Assembly (NCBI GenBank): GCA_937905985.1
Contig: CALCWC010000076.1
Span: forward strand, 1 to 18,318
DNA length: 18,318 nt
Direction: 5' to 3'
Source: an uncultured Verrucomicrobiales bacterium
GTDB lineage: Bacteria > Verrucomicrobiota > Verrucomicrobiia > Verrucomicrobiales > Akkermansiaceae
In this document: positions 14,801-18,318 of the stretch, one piece after another
Numbering within the stretch: the first letter of the stretch is position 1
How the letters are laid out: each line of letters starts with the position of its first letter
Position numbers and translations under genes: made by a program
The notes under the pieces: model-generated
The model's input: only the letters and a program-made list of their open reading frames with translations
Database searches by the model: none
What the model was told of the DNA's origin: nothing

Positions 14801-16816
14801 GGTGACGCGCGCCCCTCCGTCGGCTATGAGAATCCCTCCGCCTCCGGTGCCACCGTCACCTTCAATGCCGGCTTCGAGTACAATGGCACGAACGGATACG
14901 GCCTGCTTCTCGGCAACGGCAACACCGTCTATCTGGGTGGAACAACCGATTTGAGCGACAAGAACGTCGGCATTTCCGCCACCGGCAAGATTGTGCTGAA
15001 TGAGGGCGCCGATGTCAAATTCGGCAGGGTCATCAACACGTCCTCCAACAACAACAACAACGGTATTGTGGAGGTGGCCGATGGCGCCGTGCTGGCAACC
15101 GTGGCCAATGCCGCCAACTACATCACCACCCTGACCAATGCCGGCGAGGTGACGTTTGGCGGTTCCGCCACGATTGTCACTCTCAACAACTCCGGCGAGC
15201 TGGCGTTCGGCAAGTCCGCCTCGGTTGCCAATCTCGACAATTCCGGCGCTCTGACCGCGAGCGGCAATATCACTGTGACGGATAGCTATGCCAACACCGG
15301 CTCCATCACCGTGGTGGGTTCCAAGCTCTCTGTCAACAACAGCGCAGAGAGCCTGGCCTTGGGCAGTATCGTGCTCGACAACGGTGAACTCAACATCAAC
15401 TACGGTGGCGAGGGCCGCGTGCGCGACATAGGATCCCTGGCGATTGCCGGCAACTCCAAGCTCACCCAGACCAGCTGGAACAACTTCATGCACATCGGCG
15501 CCATCAATGATGTGGATGTCTCCCAGCCCGGCAGCTTCACTTGGGAGATGAAGACCGACCACTGGTCCAACTCCGTCCTCTACCTCACGGGCGCGGGCAA
15601 CTTCAGCGGCACCTTCACGGCCAAGCGCACCGCCCACAGCGGCAACAACGGTGCCTATCAGGGATATGTGCAGATTGACGATGCGAAGGCCCTGCAGAAC
15701 GCAGTCCTGAACGTGGTGGGCTACCAGAACAACGCCGATGTCGACTACATGTCCGTGGCACTGCACACCGCGACGGTGGAGACCGCCGGCTTGAGCGGCA
15801 ACGCCCAGGCCATCGTCTACGCCGGCGTGGCTGACAACACCACCGGCTCCGGCGATAACAAGCGCGGCCAAATCGCTCCCTCCTCCGTTGGCACCTCCAC
15901 CCTGGTGCTGGACGTGGCGGAAGACGCCGACCTGACCTACTCTGGCGCTGTGCTGGAAGGCATCTCCCTGCAGAAGGACGGCGCAGGCGCGCAGACCTTC
16001 AACGGTGACATGTCCCGGTTCAATGGTTCCGTCACCGTGAACGACGGCACGCTCACGCTCGGCGGCGACAACACCTACACCTACTCCGGCCCCACCGTGG
16101 TGAACGGCGGCAAGCTTGTGGTGGAGGGTGTGCTCGCCAACTCTGAGATTACCGTGGGCCAAAACGCCACCGTGGAGAACAAGGGTAGCGGCGCGCTTAC
16201 GCTCGCCGGTGTCGATGTGCAGCTGACTCGCATCGAGAACATCAGCGGCAACGAGATGTCGATGAAGAACGCGGAAGGTGTGCTCTCCCTGAAGGAGCTG
16301 ACCATCGGTGCCGCCAGCACCGTCAGCTTCTACGACAAGGCCGACACTCCCGCCGAAGGCACCATCACCGTCACGGAGACTCTGACCGCCGGTGGCGGCA
16401 CGCTGCTTGCCAACCTGACGGTGAAGGGCGGCTCAACGCTGGATATGGTGAGCCTCAATAACGAGCTGGCGACCCTGACACTGGGCAGCGAGCTCTCCTT
16501 TGCCGAGGACGGCCTGGTTTCCCTGAGCGATGAGGTCATCACCCTGCTCAACGGCATGGAAGTTGACGGCTACTGGGATATCTTCCAGACCTACGAGGGT
16601 CGAAATCTGGACTTCGTCGGCGACTACGACGGCGCTTGGTTCGGCTCCCTGTTCAACCGCAACGGCAAACTGGTCAACGTGGAGGGTGACTTCCAGATCG
16701 AGGCCACTCCCGAATACTTCCGTCTGGTGAAGAACAGCATGGTTCCCGAGCCGACGACCGGCACGCTGAGCCTGCTGGCGCTGGCTGGCCTCTGCGCCCG
16801 CCGCCGCAGGAAGTAA
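11825..16816 (+). CDS. giant PEP-CTERM-anchored beta-repeat surface protein
   Basis: A 1663-aa exported protein from the ATG at 11825, which opens a clean signal peptide (MKLKLNKTLRAALIAAIATV..., cleavage after AQA29). The ORF is open 57 codons further upstream, but that part precedes the predicted mRNA start. Residues 30-205 form a distinct domain (SWRLTFTLKET...ITLQY...MELFSDISLYKL) whose strand pattern suggests a ConA/LamG-like beta-sandwich; this is inference. A Trp module follows at 210-285 (LTWHGTDGSVWSSSVWYDG). A long Gly/Thr/Ala-rich repeat stalk runs to about 1200. The segment 1216-1430 is shared with the 4565-11434 protein and contains GLSGNAQAIVYAG and a PATR repeat (DNTYTYSGPTVVNGGKLVVEG, split here as DNTYTYSG and PTVVNGGKLVVEG). 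The tail is VPEPTTGTLS, hydrophobic run, LCARRRRK. No barrel or protease motif is seen. Adhesin or structural function is inferred only from architecture. Confidence 0.85.
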   Translation: MKLKLNKTLRAALIAAIATVGFTLSQAQADQQLNITPTAIPTSGGAGNSGFTWTDQGVGDSLTSWRLTFTLKETRNPMLDQPLLGTNGTTGTAGGDFLKVIADGSLTLVPTNNPASLTTASGVVTYNTPVVITLQYVANVDDQGVSLNSGTYSLSVGGGDFITLDVSNDPNTVFYGNSNSSKTRMWTNSKMELFSDISLYKLADKVVEIPTLTWHGTDGSVWSSSVWYDGEQEGQPYTPGAKTVFGAGEYATTVNITDAQQAGAVSVSGQNYAFNISGDGSLATDALTVNSSLSVTGTGTLAVTGSVSLGDGASLEVGENATLRLAYADAGELLKTVTGEGNVVLAANTQLAGVTDQSNPVKTLATGTLTIDHCQLKLGKMETGGSFSDYYVDLSSFKSITLDNGTLWVHTAPLTVKDVKVVNGTSTIHIQDKSGADKEYLTLAGTTTIDANSTLKFVGAWKGQTGIELLAGEGTLELAGPGETAKYHIDGGSIGKIIVSSGVVSATATNITTDALQMTAGTLAVDGTSSLGAINIGPGTLTINSGATVAAASLSIADNKKATLNINGSLDVSGKFYAIGCTNTTDIIGSGEGSSLTVGSLDICNVGTNFNLRNITMTVKGLANAGDFHNSNTTHIDLNAGSALNLLGAVTFKTSDSKYCTLNVNGGALTAGADEEGVVTRVFQNIAAGTSGGTVDFLNGSNTVANLDMTAGNLAVTVGEHASLTLAAGTLMSAIANEGVLTINGAIGLDNIGEEWVTTNPYGYEGSDDTENNGFVASALTKVTFATGDGSVVLGEGVEAAMTYKGYHGTVTEGVFNVLQDAPDHSTYHLNSATEESLATAISVGGTDLNLVIMNAGTNLSATGVDATVDTLRINTTGGDAATLTAGTASFTHLIGEGEVDVAAETTLTAANITVAQGKELTIGGEGALHGVTAINGAGTTHVDAAGVAGGALAISGGGTTTFGADETISLEGLNISGEGTTVTFNSLVTVTGDARPSVGYENPSASGATVTFNAGFEYNGTNGYGLLLGNGNTVYLGGTTDLSDKNVGISATGKIVLNEGADVKFGRVINTSSNNNNNGIVEVADGAVLATVANAANYITTLTNAGEVTFGGSATIVTLNNSGELAFGKSASVANLDNSGALTASGNITVTDSYANTGSITVVGSKLSVNNSAESLALGSIVLDNGELNINYGGEGRVRDIGSLAIAGNSKLTQTSWNNFMHIGAINDVDVSQPGSFTWEMKTDHWSNSVLYLTGAGNFSGTFTAKRTAHSGNNGAYQGYVQIDDAKALQNAVLNVVGYQNNADVDYMSVALHTATVETAGLSGNAQAIVYAGVADNTTGSGDNKRGQIAPSSVGTSTLVLDVAEDADLTYSGAVLEGISLQKDGAGAQTFNGDMSRFNGSVTVNDGTLTLGGDNTYTYSGPTVVNGGKLVVEGVLANSEITVGQNATVENKGSGALTLAGVDVQLTRIENISGNEMSMKNAEGVLSLKELTIGAASTVSFYDKADTPAEGTITVTETLTAGGGTLLANLTVKGGSTLDMVSLNNELATLTLGSELSFAEDGLVSLSDEVITLLNGMEVDGYWDIFQTYEGRNLDFVGDYDGAWFGSLFNRNGKLVNVEGDFQIEATPEYFRLVKNSMVPEPTTGTLSLLALAGLCARRRRK

Positions 16817-16881
16817 GCGAACCTTACTAGTTAATTCCCGCCCCGCTTGGCCTGCTGCCTTGCGGGGCGGTTTCCTTTTTT
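16745..16881 (+). repeat. shared PEP-CTERM tail plus terminator cassette, copy 2
   Basis: Second copy of the cassette at 2168-2302. It includes the GTAAG (16813-16817)/CTTAC (16823-16827) hairpin across the stop codon, the common CTTACTAGTT run after it, and a GC-rich terminator with the same outer stem core. Confidence 0.7.
16838..16881 (+). terminator. Rho-independent terminator
   Basis: CCGCCCCGC (16838-16846) pairs with GCGGGGCGG (16862-16870), with an inner GGC/GCC pairing. A T-rich tract (TTTCCTTTTTT) runs to 16881. It ends the third PEP-CTERM gene. Confidence 0.85.
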
Positions 16882-16899
16882 GACACGAGGGGAGTGGGT

Positions 16900-17160
16900 A
16901 TGAACATCTTTATCAACCCGCAATCCGACAAGGGCGCGCCCGTGCTGCAAGCCAAGAAGAAGCGGCTCGGGCGAGAGGCGGCGGGATGGAACGCCGCCGC
17001 CCGCGAGCTCAAGACGAGTGTGCCAGCCTGGGTGAAGCGGCTTCCCGGCCTTGCCGTCCACACCCCGCTGGACAACGGAGAGCTCCTGCTCCCCTATGCC
17101 CTGGTGCAGGACGATTCCTTCATCCAGCGCGCGGAGTTCTTGGCCGTCGTGCAGTTTTGA
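16900..17160 (+). CDS. small protein of unknown function
   Basis: An 86-aa ORF that I do not recognise. The ATG at 16900 is preceded by GAGGGGAG (16887-16894) with a 5-nt gap, one of the few good Shine-Dalgarno sites in the window; a GTG at 16894 lies inside that site and is less likely. Codon third positions are GC-rich as in the neighbouring genes, which supports real coding. The N-terminal part is basic (QAKKKRLGREAAGW), followed by a hydrophobic C-terminal half (LPGLAVHTPLDNGELLLPYAL...AEFLAVVQF). There is no signal peptide or membrane helix. It starts 19 nt after a terminator, with TTGACA at 16880-16885 but no matching -10 box, so its promoter is unclear. A palindrome lies 14 nt after its stop. 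Confidence 0.6.
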   Translation: MNIFINPQSDKGAPVLQAKKKRLGREAAGWNAAARELKTSVPAWVKRLPGLAVHTPLDNGELLLPYALVQDDSFIQRAEFLAVVQF

Positions 17161-17173
17161 GGCGGGTTGGACG

Positions 17174-17198
17174 CTTACAGTTTTCGCAATGCTGTAGA
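17174..17198. repeat. 25-bp imperfect palindrome, copy 1
   Basis: Centre at 17186. Half-sites are CTTACAGTTTTC and, on the other strand, TCTACAGCATTG. It aligns without gaps to the copies centred at 17341 and 17499; 17 of 25 positions match copy 3. Confidence 0.6.
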
Positions 17199-17328
17199 CT
17201 TGTCAGCCATCATAAGGCTTTGATTTTAGTCAATATAGCAACGTCTCTGTCATCCTGGCGAATTGTGCGCGTGTTTGGCAAGAATGCCCACGAAGGAGAA
17301 AAATAAACTTGTTCCAACTTTTGGGCTT

Positions 17329-17353
17329 GCGTAAGTATTGCGAATGCTGTAGG
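17329..17353. repeat. 25-bp imperfect palindrome, copy 2
   Basis: Centre at 17341, 155 bp from copy 1. Half-sites are GCGTAAGTATTG and, on the other strand, CCTACAGCATTC. It matches copy 3 at 18 of 25 positions. The 17161-17504 stretch around it is AT-richer than its neighbours and has no gene I can support. Confidence 0.6.
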
Positions 17354-17486
17354 GCACTGTAAACAACGCAAACAATTGATTTGTTGAAAGTAACAAAAAC
17401 GCCGGCGCGTCCAAGGCTTTGGAGTCCGCAACCAGATACCCCGTTCATTCCACAGAAAAAATTAAGGTTCGGCGGATTTTAGACTC

Positions 17487-17511
17487 GCTACAGTATTCCG
17501 AATACTATAGC
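17487..17511. repeat. 25-bp near-perfect palindrome, copy 3
   Basis: Centre at 17499, 158 bp from copy 2. Half-sites are GCTACAGTATTC and, on the other strand, GCTATAGTATTC, identical at 11 of 12 positions. All six half-sites fit a consensus near CTACAGYATTS. This looks like an operator or recombinase-type binding site; the cognate protein is not identifiable here. Confidence 0.75.
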
Positions 17512-17771
17512 ACAGCTCGCCGCCCAATATCGGCATCCACGTTCCGACTGACCTGAAACGTGTACGTTTCCCCAGTCGCCACTTTGATGTCCTCCTGCAA
17601 CTTGGTGTGCTTCTTGGTCCCCGTTACCAGTGGGCCTCCGATGAGGAAGTGCGGATGCTATCTCCGCTCCAGCTTCTCGCCGTTTCCATACACCCCGGCA
17701 CGGGTGTCAACAAGCCCCACCCGCCGGGAAGCGGATGGGGCCGTGATTTGAATCTTGAATGCCCGATAGCT
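17505..17771 (-). pseudogene. decayed coding remnant with in-frame stop
   Basis: On the - strand one frame reads 37 codons (…AFKIQITAPSASRRVG…VYGNGEKLERR), a TAG at 17660-17658, then 50 more codons (HPHFLIGGPLVTGTKKHTKL…VATGETYTFQVSRNVDADIG…) to a TAG at 17507-17505. The wording on both sides of the stop is protein-like and unlike the shadow frames, with a natural TYTFQVSRN beta-strand ending. A single base change (TAY to TAG) could have made the internal stop. No start codon with a ribosome site is visible, and the frame abuts the stop of the upstream - strand gene. I do not recognise the family. It could also be coincidental. Confidence 0.45.
17714..17741 (-). terminator. possible terminator of the - strand glycosidase-like gene
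   Basis: Read on the - strand, GCCCCATCCGC pairs with GCGGGTGGGGC (11 bp, one wobble) around a short loop. Only a weak T-rich stretch (TTGTTG) follows. It lies 32 nt past the stop codon and inside the decayed remnant, so the pairing might be coincidental in GC-rich sequence. Confidence 0.45.
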
Positions 17772-17772
17772 C

Positions 17773-18318
17773 CTACTTCTTCTTGGGCAGGAGTTCTACG
17801 GAGCCGTATGAGTTGTTGCCGCCGTTGGAGCGCACACGTGCGATGATGTGGCAGCTGTTGTTGCCGGTGGCATCCGCGGGCACGGTGAAGCGGTACACAT
17901 TGTTGGAGGAGGGTGTGCCGGCAATGCCTTCGTGCTTCACATCCGCCACAATCTTACCGTCCATCTCAATCTTGACTTCCGAGATGTCCAGACGGTGGCT
18001 GCCGCGCACAAAGCGGAAACGCACGCCCTGCGCCTCCTGCAGGTCCTGTGCCGTCACGGCCCAGGAAACCTCCTTCCAGTCCGTTCCCACCTCTGCGGGG
18101 GACCAGGAGGCCACCTGTTTGCCGTTGTCCTTGGGCTTCAGGGCATCTGCGGAGATGGGCTTGGCCTTGGCGATGAGCTTGCATGCAGCCTCCACGGGGT
18201 CCTTATACGGCTCAACCTTGGAGACGCCGTGCTTCTGCTCCACCCAGCTGAGCTCCCACTTGCCCACATCCACCTTCTCGGCGGGGTTGAAGCGGCCCTT
18301 CATGTGGAGCTGGTGGCG
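17773..18318 (-). CDS. C-terminal fragment of a secreted glycosidase-like protein (possibly GH20 beta-hexosaminidase)
   Basis: Only the last 181 codons or so are in the window; the frame stays open to the edge (RHQLHMKGRF upstream of the Met at 18303), so that Met is probably internal. The final about 110 residues form a beta-sandwich-like domain with motifs QVASWSPAEVGTDWKEVSW, FVRGSHRLDISEVKIEMDG, NNVYRFTVP and ARVRSNGGNNSYGSVEL. From memory, the order W(S/T)P..., G(A/S)HRLDI..., N(N)xYxLxL, AxVRxxGGxDSxG is typical of the C-terminal domain of GH20 beta-N-acetylhexosaminidases of Bacteroidota and Verrucomicrobiota. The catalytic domain would lie beyond the window, so the enzyme class is not proven. 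Such an enzyme would trim GlcNAc/GalNAc from mucin or other glycans. Confidence 0.6.
   Translation of the reverse strand, partial: RHQLHMKGRFNPAEKVDVGKWELSWVEQKHGVSKVEPYKDPVEAACKLIAKAKPISADALKPKDNGKQVASWSPAEVGTDWKEVSWAVTAQDLQEAQGVRFRFVRGSHRLDISEVKIEMDGKIVADVKHEGIAGTPSSNNVYRFTVPADATGNNSCHIIARVRSNGGNNSYGSVELLPKKK

Noticed and set aside
13004..16162. 1052-codon open frame on the - strand inside the third surface gene
   Set aside because: Same composition artefact: Gly/His/Val-rich sequence with no signal peptide, motif or promoter, antisense to the PEP-CTERM gene.
143..16816. Diversity-generating retroelement or CRISPR explanation for the many repeats
   Set aside because: There is no reverse transcriptase, no template/variable repeat pair and no direct-repeat array with spacers. 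The repeats are degenerate, in frame and of protein-structural size.
17293..17363. GAAGGAG followed by a TTG-initiated 17-codon mini-ORF
   Set aside because: Spacing from the SD-like run is long, the peptide is very short, and it runs across a palindrome; there is no independent support.
17210..17448. Two overlapping - strand ORFs of 72-73 codons in the palindrome region
   Set aside because: AT-richer sequence, no ribosome binding site, no coherent protein character, and they overlap each other in different frames.

Overview
The window looks like a chromosomal segment from an Akkermansia-like member of the Verrucomicrobiota. Three large secreted proteins each end in a PEP-CTERM-type sorting tail (V/IPEP, then a short hydrophobic stretch, then ARRRRK). 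They begin with Sec signal peptides and are built from low-complexity Gly/Thr/Asn/Ser-rich beta-strand repeats of the autotransporter-passenger (PATR) kind, a gene style abundant in Akkermansia and its relatives. The assignment rests on these protein features; no rRNA or marker gene is present to confirm it.

Layout on the + strand: a heptamer repeat and a promoter (51-115) lead into a 694-aa PEP-CTERM beta-repeat protein (155-2239) with its own terminator. A separate promoter then drives a two-gene operon: a UmuC/UvrX-like Y-family translesion DNA polymerase (2422-3924) overlapping by 4 nt a YolD-like partner (3921-4337). Next comes a strong promoter (4446-4474) and a 2289-aa protein (4565-11434). 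Its N-terminus is an S6/IgA-protease-like serine peptidase domain with a visible His/Asp/Ser triad, followed by a very long beta-repeat stalk and a PEP-CTERM tail. Two tandem terminators separate it from a third, 1663-aa PEP-CTERM protein (11825-16816). An unrecognised 86-aa ORF (16900-17160) follows.

The stretch 17161-17504 has no convincing gene. It and its boundary hold three copies of a 25-bp imperfect palindrome with centres 155 and 158 bp apart. On the - strand, a decayed coding remnant with an in-frame stop (17505-17771) lies directly downstream of the C-terminal end of a gene running off the window (17773-18318). That gene's last domain resembles the C-terminal beta-sandwich of GH20 beta-hexosaminidases.

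Functionally, the segment is mostly cell-surface or exported machinery: giant repeat proteins, one with a protease head, next to a probable glycosidase. This fits a mucin- or host-glycan-associated lifestyle, with a mutagenic polymerase operon inserted among the surface genes. The most notable points are the S6-like protease attached to a PEP-CTERM tail instead of an autotransporter barrel, the polymerase/YolD pair outside its usual Firmicutes setting, the evenly spaced palindromes, and a shared C-terminus-plus-terminator DNA cassette at the ends of the first and third surface genes.
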